Assembly: GCA_046329555.1 (NCBI GenBank)
Contig: JAXLUK010000001.1
Location: 496,001-560,000, forward strand
DNA: 64,000 nt
Reading direction: 5' to 3'
DNA from: UBA1941 sp046329555
GTDB taxonomy: Bacteria; Bacteroidota; Bacteroidia; Chitinophagales; LD1
Shown: positions 51,796-59,840 of the stretch, piece by piece
How positions within the stretch are numbered: the stretch's first letter is position 1
How the letters are laid out: every line of letters begins with the position of its first letter
The notes under the pieces: generated by a model
Seen by the model: the letters and a program-made list of their open reading frames with translations, nothing else
What the model was told of the DNA's origin: nothing
The model's database searches: none
Program-made: the position numbers and the translations under genes

Positions 51796-52754
51796 AAACC
51801 GTCCGCGCATATCTTGGCCCCCTGGCACTTACAGCATTACTTTTAGTATTGCTGGAAGGATGGACTGCGTGGATGTTAAAAAAAAACTACGACAGATCCT
51901 ATGACGTTTCAATAGTACAACCAAGGCGTTACGGCGCCACTGACGGACTAAAACCGAATGCTTGCGGCACCGTATTTGGAAAAACGCTTTGCACCGATAG
52001 CTGGGGAGGACGTCGCTTAACGCCGGGGAAACAAAGGCGTAAAAAATTCATTTTCATTGGTGATTCCGTAACCGAAGGTATCGGTGTTGCCGACAGCGCC
52101 ACTTTTACCCAATACATCAACCTGCATACAGATGCAGAGGTTCACGCTATCGCGATGGCTGGCTGGAGCAGCGCCGACTATGTGAACGTCATGAAAAACG
52201 CAACCTGGCCGATAGATAACGCCGACACAGTTACCTTGATTTGGTGCTGGTGTTTGAATGATATATATGGGAAACACACGCAAAGTTCTTTACCCATACA
52301 AGGAAAAGAAGATTGGCTCCATCGCACTGGCCGCTTCCTTCAAAAAAACTGCCATCTGTACCAATGGCTAAAGTTGCTGGTGTTTCAGCATGCCGATGCT
52401 TATTACACCTATGATGCCGCCTTCTACCAAAACAAAGCTTATGTTGTTGAAGCGCAAAAAGACATACAGCAGGCTGCTGAATGGTGTGCAGCGCACGGCT
52501 ATCAATTTGCCCTCGCGCTCCTACCCTACAGGTCACAATTAAAACACCAACAGCATAATCCTCAGCAACAAATGATGACGGTTGCGCAGTTATTGCATGT
52601 TCCCGTAATTAATCTTTTGGATTACTGGCCGAAGCAGGAAGATGCCGCCAGATGTTTCCTCTGGGCCGATGAAATTCATTTCTCGCCGGAAGGCCATCAA
52701 ACAGCAGGTGCTATTTTGGCGAAAGAATCGCTATTATTGAGCAAAGAAAAATAA
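51792..52754 (+). CDS. SGNH/GDSL-type hydrolase, membrane anchored
   Basis: From ATG 51792 the protein has 320 residues with an N-terminal anchor (about residues 8-26). Block I of the SGNH fold is FIFIGDSVTEGIGVADS (catalytic Ser), later GWSSADYVNV and a C-terminal DEIHFSPEGHQTAGAI with the catalytic Asp and His. It may act on lipids, sugar esters or thioesters. It overlaps the UbiA-like gene by 4 bp and lies 21 bp before bioB, so it likely shares that transcript; whether it has any part in biotin synthesis is unproven. Confidence 0.82.
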   Translation: MKTVRAYLGPLALTALLLVLLEGWTAWMLKKNYDRSYDVSIVQPRRYGATDGLKPNACGTVFGKTLCTDSWGGRRLTPGKQRRKKFIFIGDSVTEGIGVADSATFTQYINLHTDAEVHAIAMAGWSSADYVNVMKNATWPIDNADTVTLIWCWCLNDIYGKHTQSSLPIQGKEDWLHRTGRFLQKNCHLYQWLKLLVFQHADAYYTYDAAFYQNKAYVVEAQKDIQQAAEWCAAHGYQFALALLPYRSQLKHQQHNPQQQMMTVAQLLHVPVINLLDYWPKQEDAARCFLWADEIHFSPEGHQTAGAILAKESLLLSKEK

Positions 52755-52775
52755 CGCTACTACGCAATATATTTT

Positions 52776-53765
52776 ATGGGAAATAACATTCGCAATAACT
52801 GGACGATAGACGAAGTTGCTGCTATCTACAATAAACCGGTTCTAGAATTGATAATAGAGGCTGCCGCTGTTCACAAACAATATCAATCAACCGGCGAAGT
52901 ACAGGTTTGTACGCTGCTTTCAGTAAAAACAGGTGGCTGTCCTGAAGATTGTTCTTACTGTCCGCAGGCCGCTCGTTACAACACCGGAGTAGAAGCGCAC
53001 CGGTTGATGAAATATGAAGAAGTGATCGATAAAGCACTGATAGCCAAAAACAGTGGTTCAACCCGCTTTTGTATGGGTGCAGCCTGGCGCAATGTGCGCG
53101 AAGGTCGCGATTTTGATCAGGTGATTGATATGGTGAAAGGTGTGAATGCGCTGGGTCTGGAAGTATGCTGCACCCTGGGCATGCTCACCGAAGATCAGGC
53201 TCAACGGTTGAAGGAAGCGGGCTTGTATGCGTACAATCACAATTTGGATACTTCGGATGAACATTACGAAGAAATTATTTCTACTCGAACCTATAACGAC
53301 CGCCTGGAAACGCTGGATAATGTAGAAAAAGCAGGTATTAGCGTGTGTTGCGGCGGCATTATTGGCATGGGCGAAACAGATGCTGATCGGATAAAACTAC
53401 TGCATACCTTGGCAACCAGAGAACATCACCCGGAATCAGTTCCGGTAAATGCGCTGGTAGCCGTAGCAGGAACCCCATTGGAAAAGCAACAAAAAGTACA
53501 AGTGTGGGAAATGGTGCGCATGATTGCCACCGCGCGTATCCTGATGCCAAAAGCCATGGTGCGCCTTTCTGCCGGACGCAGTGATATGTCGGTAGAACAA
53601 CAAGCGCTGTGTTTCCTGGCCGGCGCGAATTCCATTTTCAGTGGCGAAAAATTACTCACCACGCCCAATCCCGATGTAGATGAAGACCGCGCGATGTTCA
53701 ACCTGTTAGGCCTAACGCCTCGCGCCAGCTTTAAAGAAGAAACTGCGAACGTAATAGCGGGTTAA
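52776..53765 (+). CDS. bioB: biotin synthase
   Basis: BioB inserts sulfur into dethiobiotin, the last step of biotin synthesis, using a radical-SAM [4Fe-4S] cluster bound by Cys55, Cys59 and Cys62 in GGCPEDCSYCPQ and a second [2Fe-2S] cluster. Family hallmarks are VCCGGIIGMGET, MPKAMVRLSAGRSDM and the C-terminal NSIFSGEKLLTT. The 329-residue length is normal. It is followed by bioF with a 1-bp overlap (TAATG), then bioD. Confidence 0.97.
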   Translation: MGNNIRNNWTIDEVAAIYNKPVLELIIEAAAVHKQYQSTGEVQVCTLLSVKTGGCPEDCSYCPQAARYNTGVEAHRLMKYEEVIDKALIAKNSGSTRFCMGAAWRNVREGRDFDQVIDMVKGVNALGLEVCCTLGMLTEDQAQRLKEAGLYAYNHNLDTSDEHYEEIISTRTYNDRLETLDNVEKAGISVCCGGIIGMGETDADRIKLLHTLATREHHPESVPVNALVAVAGTPLEKQQKVQVWEMVRMIATARILMPKAMVRLSAGRSDMSVEQQALCFLAGANSIFSGEKLLTTPNPDVDEDRAMFNLLGLTPRASFKEETANVIAG

Positions 53766-54886
53766 TGCTGGAAGCCGAACGGTACCTTCGCCGGCAACTG
53801 GAAGCCAGAAAGCAGGAAAATAATTTCCGGCAATTGCGATTGCTGGAAAATAAAATCGACTTCACCTCCAACGATTACCTCGGCCTGGCGCGCGACCCGC
53901 ACTTCAGGCAAATGGTTACAGCAGAAATCACAGCACTGCACCCGCAAACGGGTAGCACGGGCTCGCGTTTACTATCGGGCAATTCTGCCATTGCCGAAGA
54001 TTTGGAACATCAAATTGCCGGCTTTCATAAAAGCGAGAGCGCGCTGTTATTTAATTCAGGATTCGATGCCAATTACGGACTACTTAAAACGCTGCCCTAC
54101 CGCGGTGATACGGTTTTGTTCGATGAACTTTGCCATGCTTCGGTTCACGATGGCCTGCGCGCAGGAAAAGCTTCGGCTATCGCCTTCCAACATAATGATG
54201 TGATGGATCTGGAAGAAAAATTGACATCAGCAACGGGCATCAAATACGTAGTTACAGAATCATTGTTTAGTATGGATGGCGATGTAGCGCCACTCCGGGA
54301 ATTGGCTGCTGTTTGCGAGAAACACGGCGCTGCACTGATTGTTGACGAAGCCCATGCCACCGGTGTATACGGTAAGTCTGGCGAAGGATTAGTACAACAC
54401 CTCGGTCTTGAATCCAGATGCTTTGCGCGCATCCATACATTCGGGAAAGCCATGGGCAGTTTTGGCGCAGTTATTCTGGGCAGCGAATCGTTGCGCCAAT
54501 TTCTGATTAATTATTGCCGGCCATTTATTTTTTCTACTGCCTTACCTCCGCAGTTATTGTTACAGATTAAGTGCGCATATCAATACATCCCCGGCCTTCA
54601 GGCCCGGCGAGAAAAAATTCATTCGTTGGCGCAACTACTGCAGTCGGGGGTACAAAACTGGAAGAAAGGACATTTACTACCCGGCCTATCGCCTATTCAG
54701 AGCTTGATGATACCGGGCAATGCCCAAGCCAAACAATTAGCCCAAACCTTGCAACAGCAAGGGTTTGATGCCAGGGCGATTCTATATCCAACCGTGGCGC
54801 GCGGCAAAGAACGTATCCGCCTTTGCCTGCACAGCTTCAATACCGAGTCGGAAATTGAACAACTGATCACTATTTTGCAGGCGTGA
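53765..54886 (+). CDS. bioF: 8-amino-7-oxononanoate synthase (PLP)
   Basis: BioF joins pimeloyl-ACP/CoA with alanine. The PLP lysine is Lys228 in IHTFGKAMGSFGA; Asp194 in IVDEAHATG pairs with the cofactor nitrogen; HASVHDG and NSGFDANYG line the pocket. The 373 residues and the N-terminal NDYLGLARDP with GSTGSRLLSGNS are family-typical. It overlaps bioB by 1 bp and bioD by 4 bp. Confidence 0.93.
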   Translation: MLEAERYLRRQLEARKQENNFRQLRLLENKIDFTSNDYLGLARDPHFRQMVTAEITALHPQTGSTGSRLLSGNSAIAEDLEHQIAGFHKSESALLFNSGFDANYGLLKTLPYRGDTVLFDELCHASVHDGLRAGKASAIAFQHNDVMDLEEKLTSATGIKYVVTESLFSMDGDVAPLRELAAVCEKHGAALIVDEAHATGVYGKSGEGLVQHLGLESRCFARIHTFGKAMGSFGAVILGSESLRQFLINYCRPFIFSTALPPQLLLQIKCAYQYIPGLQARREKIHSLAQLLQSGVQNWKKGHLLPGLSPIQSLMIPGNAQAKQLAQTLQQQGFDARAILYPTVARGKERIRLCLHSFNTESEIEQLITILQA

Positions 54887-55497
54887 AAAAAATCTTCATC
54901 ACCGGCATCTCCACCGGCGTAGGAAAAACGGTGGCTTCTGCCATTTGTTGTGAAGCCCTTCAGGCAGATTACTGGAAACCTGTACAGGCAGGCGATTTAG
55001 ATCAAAGCGATACGCTTACGGTTCAAAGTTTGATCAGCAATTCCAAAACCATCATCCATCCCGAAGCCTTTCGCTTAAAAATACCGGCAGCTCCGGTAGT
55101 GGCAGCACAAAAAGAAGGATTTCAAATTGATCTCAACCAATTACCATTACCATCTACCGAAAACACCCTGGTGGTTGAAGGCGCTGGTGGTTTATTGGTA
55201 CCCATCAACGAACAGCATACCTTCCTCGATTTTACAATGCTACATCAACTGCCTGTAATCATTGTGGCGCGCACTTATCTGGGTTCCATGAACCACACCT
55301 TATTAACGGTGGAAATGTTGCGGGCTAAAAATATTCTAATTGCAGGTTTGATCTTCAACGAAGAAAATCAGGATACGGAAGCTTATATCGCGAAAAAATC
55401 AGGATTGCCGGTGCTGCTGCGGATTCCCTTTACCACTTCGCTTACACCTGAATTTGTACGGCAGCAGGCTACCTCGCTGCGGAAGGAACTCCTGTAA
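54883..55497 (+). CDS. bioD: dethiobiotin synthetase
   Basis: BioD closes the ureido ring of dethiobiotin with CO2 and ATP. The P-loop is ITGISTGVGKTVASA near the N-terminus, followed by DYWKPVQAGD and the TLVVEGAGGLLVPINE segment. The start is a GTG at 54883 in a 4-bp overlap with bioF, so translation is coupled. The 204 residues are normal. bioA, bioC and bioH are not in the window, so the remaining steps must be encoded elsewhere. Confidence 0.92.
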   Translation: MKKIFITGISTGVGKTVASAICCEALQADYWKPVQAGDLDQSDTLTVQSLISNSKTIIHPEAFRLKIPAAPVVAAQKEGFQIDLNQLPLPSTENTLVVEGAGGLLVPINEQHTFLDFTMLHQLPVIIVARTYLGSMNHTLLTVEMLRAKNILIAGLIFNEENQDTEAYIAKKSGLPVLLRIPFTTSLTPEFVRQQATSLRKELL

Positions 55498-55517
55498 TCA
55501 CACCGTCTACCCTTCCC

Positions 55518-55533
55518 AACCAACCGTTTGATT
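55518..55533. promoter_or_regulatory. TetR-like operator, distal copy
   Basis: AACCAACCGTTTGATT is a 16-bp imperfect palindrome (6 of 8 pairs). It lies 74 bp upstream of the first base of the proximal copy, and both are preceded by TCCC. Confidence 0.5.
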
Positions 55534-55606
55534 GCAAAAAACAATTTTAATCTATTGATTTTCAAATATTAATTACCATTTTTATAAATCTGCTTGCATT
55601 TTTCCC

Positions 55607-55647
55607 AACCGACCGTTTGGTTAATAAAGAATTTCGTTTTACCTTCG
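55607..55647 (+). promoter_or_regulatory. acyl-CoA dehydrogenase promoter overlapped by a TetR-like operator
   Basis: TTTG (55616-55619) and TACCTTCG (55640-55647) are 20 nt apart, a strong match to the Bacteroidota TTTG-N20-TAnnTTTG promoter. The operator AACCGACCGTTTGGTT (55607-55622) covers the -33 box, so a bound repressor would block it. AACCnACCGTTTG-type palindromes are typical of TetR/FadR-like repressors of fatty-acid genes. Confidence 0.6.
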
Positions 55648-55672
55648 TTTCAATCAAATTTTTTAAAGAAAA

Positions 55673-57478
55673 ATGGAAGCGAAAACCGCAACAGGCACAA
55701 CGCTGAAAGGAGGCGAATTCCTCATTAAAGACACCCAATGGCAGGATGTATATATCCCCGAGCAAATGACCGAAGAGCAGCAGATGATGCGCAACACGGC
55801 CAAAGACTGGGTGACCAAAGAAATTGATCCGGAACTCGACAAACTAGACCACGATCCCATGCTGGGCGCCGAGAAACTGGATAAAGCCGGCGAACTGGGG
55901 TTGCTGGGTATAGCCGTTCCTGAACAATTCGGCGGCCTGGGTATGGACCTCACCGGTATCTCATACGTAACCGAAGTGATTGGCTGGGCACATGGCATTT
56001 CCGTGGCCTACGGCGCACATACCGGTATCGGCACTTGCCCCATTATCTATTACGGCACCGATGAACAACGCGCAAAATATCTACCAAAACTCGCTTCAGG
56101 AGAATTGAAAGCTGCTTACTGCTTAACAGAACCTTGGAGCGGTAGCGACGCCCTGGGCGCGCGCACCAAGGCCGTCCTTTCAGAAGATGGCAAACACTAT
56201 ATTCTGAACGGACAAAAAATGTGGATCACCAACGCCGGCTTTGCCGATCTGTTTGTGGTGTTTGCAAAAATTGATGGCGACGACAAAAAATTCACGGGCT
56301 TCATCGTTGAAAAAACCATGGAGGGTGTAAGCGTGGGTGCTGAAGAGAAAAAACTCGGCATCAAATCTTCTTCCACCCGTCAGGTATTCTTCCAAAATGT
56401 AAAAGTGCCGGTTGAGAACTTACTCGGAGAAGAAGGCAAGGGTCACAAAATCGCCTTCCAGATTCTGAATATCGGCCGCTACAAATTGTGTAACGGCGTG
56501 TTGGGCGGCGCCAAGCGCGCCTGCGATGCAGCGGTGAAATACGCTAATGAGCGCCAGCAATTCAAAACACCCATCGCACAATTCGGTGCCATCAAACACA
56601 AAATCGGTGAAATGGGAATCCGCCTGTGGGCGGCTGAGTCGGCCTCGTGGCGCGTGTGCGATTTGATTACCCAAAAAGAACACGAGCTAAAAGCAGCCGG
56701 TAAAACCATGACCGAATACCTCACCGGCGGCGCGGAAGAATACCAAATTGAATGCGCGCTGTTGAAAGTTATCGGCTCTGAAGCATTGGATTTTGTGGTT
56801 GATGAAGGACTGCAAATCCACGGTGGTTACGGTTTCTCAGAAGAATATCCGATGGCGCGCGCCTACCGCGATTCCCGCATCAATCGCATCTTCGAAGGCA
56901 CCAACGAAATCAACCGCATGTTGAGCATCGATGCCTTGTTGAAGTTCGCCATGAAAGGAAAAATTGATTTGCTCACGCCAGGCATGGCCATTCAGAAAGA
57001 ACTGATGAGTGTGCCTGATTTCAGTTCACCGGATCCGGATGATATTTTCGGTGCCGAGCGCAAAGCGTTAAAAAATGCCAAAAAAGCGTTCTTGCTGATT
57101 GCCGGCGGCGCCGTGCAAAAACTGATGATGAAGTTGGAACACGAACAGGAAATTCTGATGCATGCCGCCGATGTACTCATCGATTTATTGCAAATGGAAA
57201 GCATGATGCTGCGCGCAGAAAAACTGGTGAACCTGCACGGACTGGAAGCTTCACAGATTTATGTTGACATGACCAAGTGTTTCTTCTTCGATGCCATGGA
57301 TCGCATGAATGTAGCGGGTAAATCGGCGCTGGCCGCCTTTGCAGAAGGCGATGAGCTGCGCATGATGGCCATGGGCTTGAAGCGTTACACCAAGTACGAT
57401 TTTGTAAACACTAAAGAAATTCGCCGCAAGGTGGCTGATCTGTTCATTGCACAGAACGGCTACGCCTTCTGGAATTAA
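55673..57478 (+). CDS. acyl-CoA dehydrogenase
   Basis: This is a 601-residue FAD enzyme that introduces the alpha-beta double bond of acyl-CoA in beta-oxidation. The N-terminal domain includes GLLGIAVPEQFGGLGMD; the middle has the FAD/substrate loops CLTEPWSGSDALG and MWITNAGFADLFVVF. Glu408 in RIFEGTNEINRM matches the catalytic base. An extra C-terminal domain of ~170 residues is as in very-long-chain types found across Bacteroidota. It is transcribed from a TTTG-N20-TACCTTCG promoter overlapped by a TetR-like operator, which suggests induction by fatty acids. A terminator follows. Confidence 0.93.
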   Translation: MEAKTATGTTLKGGEFLIKDTQWQDVYIPEQMTEEQQMMRNTAKDWVTKEIDPELDKLDHDPMLGAEKLDKAGELGLLGIAVPEQFGGLGMDLTGISYVTEVIGWAHGISVAYGAHTGIGTCPIIYYGTDEQRAKYLPKLASGELKAAYCLTEPWSGSDALGARTKAVLSEDGKHYILNGQKMWITNAGFADLFVVFAKIDGDDKKFTGFIVEKTMEGVSVGAEEKKLGIKSSSTRQVFFQNVKVPVENLLGEEGKGHKIAFQILNIGRYKLCNGVLGGAKRACDAAVKYANERQQFKTPIAQFGAIKHKIGEMGIRLWAAESASWRVCDLITQKEHELKAAGKTMTEYLTGGAEEYQIECALLKVIGSEALDFVVDEGLQIHGGYGFSEEYPMARAYRDSRINRIFEGTNEINRMLSIDALLKFAMKGKIDLLTPGMAIQKELMSVPDFSSPDPDDIFGAERKALKNAKKAFLLIAGGAVQKLMMKLEHEQEILMHAADVLIDLLQMESMMLRAEKLVNLHGLEASQIYVDMTKCFFFDAMDRMNVAGKSALAAFAEGDELRMMAMGLKRYTKYDFVNTKEIRRKVADLFIAQNGYAFWN

Positions 57479-57500
57479 TCTTGTTGGTTTGATTTTTTGC

Positions 57501-57538
57501 AGCCGCCGCGCACTATATTGTGCGGCGGCTTTTTTTTT
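57501..57538 (+). terminator. terminator after the acyl-CoA dehydrogenase gene
   Basis: AGCCGCCGCGCA pairs with TGTGCGGCGGCT (one G-T wobble), and nine T follow. It is a strong intrinsic terminator 22 bp after the stop codon. Confidence 0.85.
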
Positions 57539-57539
57539 C

Positions 57540-57740
57540 GCCTCAGGGCGCGGCGCCGCGCTTTACGCTCCAATCGCTGCGCGCCTGCGTTTCGTTCAAA
57601 AGAAATCGAAAACAAAAACGACGAAAACTACTGCAACCATACCGGTTGGCACGCAGCGGATTTCCGCTGCAATCGCTGCTGCTGCCGCTTCACCGGCAAG
57701 GTAGCGCAGCAATGCGGCTACTTTCTAAAAACTTCTCCTA
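57540..57740. repeat. GC-rich, repeat-like intergenic segment
   Basis: GGCGCGGCGCCGCGC and short runs such as GCAATCGCTGCTGCTGCCGC recall the dispersed GC-rich elements near 1.4, 5.3 and 13 kb in composition, but no copy of their main block is present. No gene is supported; short frames reflect composition only. Confidence 0.4.
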
Positions 57741-57745
57741 TTGAA

Positions 57746-59680
57746 TTATGGGAAAGATGAACCACTTGGAATTACAGCAATTTCTTTCCTGATAAACATA
57801 ACCTGCACTGTTTTAGTGTTGCTGCCATCGCTGGTTCCGTTGTAATCAAGTCTGATTCCCCAATTCCCGCCGGAATTCTCCCAGGTAGCTGCAAATGGGT
57901 AAAACTGTGAAATACCACTGGCCGAACCAGCGTTAAAGCCTATTAAAGCCGGTTGCCAGCTTGCCACCGGATAAGTTTTTCCACCAAATGAGGTAATCAA
58001 ACAGTTATCGCTATTGCAACTCGATTTTTGATATTCAATCATATTTTGACTGCCCGCAACCATAATCTGACCGTTATCTTTAATGCGCAACCGCTCCGTT
58101 GAATTGTCGGCAGGGGAGGTAGCGCTACTTCCCGATGTGGTTAAACCAGATGTAGTGTAAAAGGCGAGATCAGTTCCTTGTGAAAGCCACGGCAAGGTAC
58201 CTGAACCACTGCAACACAGGTAGGTGCGTTCTGCACTAATTTTTGCTCCAATTGCATTATTTACCACATCCCGATATCCCCAAAAACGAATTTGATAAGA
58301 ACCGCCACCCGCAACATTGAGTTGATCATTAGGCTTACCGATATCAATTCCCTGAGTATTTCCTGCCGAAATTGATAACAAATTGGAAGGCGTTGTGGTG
58401 CCTAAACCGATATTCGACGTATTATTACCATAAAAGTAGGCATTGCCATTTCCTCCCAGGCGTATCCCGGCTTCGTTCGCGTTTTGTTGACCAACAACAC
58501 CTATAAAGTTCCCTGAATTGATATCGGCTATCCAGGCATCATCACCTACTTGCAAAATATTGCCGAAGCCAGAAGTGGTACGATAGGTAGTAGCGGCTCT
58601 GATATCGCCGTTTACATCTAATTTATAGGCTGGTGCTGCTGTATACCCAATACTTACGTTTCCGCCAGATGCTATCCGCATACGCTCCGTCCAGCCACCG
58701 CCACCATCATCCGTAGCCGTTGAAAACCGAAAATCTAAATTGTTATCCCAGGAAATATACGGACCATTCACTGGGTCTAAACCCATCACATTAAAGCGAT
58801 AGATACTGCTGGCATTCGGTGAGCGCTGGCTCAATCTTACAGTAGTACTATTCGTACTGCTTCCCATCGTCAGCAACTGCGTTGGCGCAGCCGAACCAAT
58901 GCCTACTAACCCCGCCTGATCATTCAAATAAACATTACCGGTTCCACCAGCCAGATTCGTTCCGCCGCGGACGTATGCATTACCACTTGAGCCGGTATTG
59001 GTACCGCCGCCGGTAACAAAAATACTGCCCGATGCAGCATTACCAGTTCCATTTCCCCCGCGAATAGTCAGATCCCTTCCAACAATATTTGTTCCCGCCG
59101 CATCCGGCGCGCGCAAAGTCGCTCCTGTTACCGTAGCCGTACCCTCTCCCGTTCCCATCACAACGGTATTGGAACCATTAAGTAAACGCAGTCGCTCTGT
59201 GTTATTGGTTCGGGCCACCAAATCAACAGCGTCGGTAGTACCCACGAAATTAGTTCCCGCAGAAGTACCTGCATTACCCACCGTTCGCCAGTCATCAGCA
59301 GCGCCATCAGCAACTGCGCGCCAACCCGTATTGCTATATACAAAACTCATAGCCTCGCCTGCCGCAATAGTGGCCCCATTGAGTGTAGCCGGTATTGACG
59401 AACTATTATAAATCACCAAATGTTGACCAGCCTGGGGCGTAGTGGTTGTCAAAGATGCCGTACCGGTTGGCGATGTTCCCGTGGTTAACAACACTTGTGA
59501 AACATCAGTGGCTATAGTAACTGATGGACTGGCACCGCTTAAAGAATAACTCGTTTCACGTAAACGAAGCGAGCCATTAACATCCAGTTTGTTGGTTGGC
59601 GAATTCGTGCCAATACCTACGTTTTGGGCACTAACGGAAATCCCGCAGATGATGGCGGCCGCTATAAAAAATGACTTCAT
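57746..59680 (-). CDS. secreted tail-fibre-like repeat protein
   Basis: The protein has 644 residues with a signal peptide (FFIAAAIICGISVSAQ). The N-terminal NVGIGTNSPTNKLDVNGSLR and the later VSIGYTAAPAYKLDVNGDIR are the VGIGT-x2-P-x3-LDVNG motif of phage-tail-fibre-like surface proteins common in Bacteroidota, with a low-complexity Gly/Asn/Thr middle. The C-terminus lacks an intramolecular chaperone (peptidase S74) segment and any CHU_C or T9SS tail, so how it is fixed to the cell is unclear. A TAACTTCG element lies about 21 nt before the ATG. Confidence 0.72.
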   Translation of the reverse strand: MKSFFIAAAIICGISVSAQNVGIGTNSPTNKLDVNGSLRLRETSYSLSGASPSVTIATDVSQVLLTTGTSPTGTASLTTTTPQAGQHLVIYNSSSIPATLNGATIAAGEAMSFVYSNTGWRAVADGAADDWRTVGNAGTSAGTNFVGTTDAVDLVARTNNTERLRLLNGSNTVVMGTGEGTATVTGATLRAPDAAGTNIVGRDLTIRGGNGTGNAASGSIFVTGGGTNTGSSGNAYVRGGTNLAGGTGNVYLNDQAGLVGIGSAAPTQLLTMGSSTNSTTVRLSQRSPNASSIYRFNVMGLDPVNGPYISWDNNLDFRFSTATDDGGGGWTERMRIASGGNVSIGYTAAPAYKLDVNGDIRAATTYRTTSGFGNILQVGDDAWIADINSGNFIGVVGQQNANEAGIRLGGNGNAYFYGNNTSNIGLGTTTPSNLLSISAGNTQGIDIGKPNDQLNVAGGGSYQIRFWGYRDVVNNAIGAKISAERTYLCCSGSGTLPWLSQGTDLAFYTTSGLTTSGSSATSPADNSTERLRIKDNGQIMVAGSQNMIEYQKSSCNSDNCLITSFGGKTYPVASWQPALIGFNAGSASGISQFYPFAATWENSGGNWGIRLDYNGTSDGSNTKTVQVMFIRKEIAVIPSGSSFP

Positions 59681-59787
59681 AAAAAGGTTTTTTTCAGGCC
59701 GCGAAGTTAAGAAAAACGAAAGGGCATACCTAGCATGGGCTAATCTATATTGTTAATAAGAGCCAGCCAAGGGTAACCTCATCACAA

Positions 59788-59824
59788 AAAAAATCGGCTC
59801 TCTCCCGATGGAAAGAGCCGATTT
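59788..59824 (-). terminator. terminator after the large adhesin gene
   Basis: AAATCGGCTCT (59791-59801) pairs with AGAGCCGATTT (59814-59824) across 12 nt. On the minus strand a T-run follows. It lies 16 bp beyond the stop codon. Confidence 0.8.
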
Positions 59825-59840
59825 CGATTGACCCTATTGA

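Noticed and set aside
52754..52776. A riboswitch or BirA operator in front of bioB
   Set aside because: Only 21 bp lie between the SGNH stop and bioB ATG, with no inverted repeat; control must be further upstream if present.
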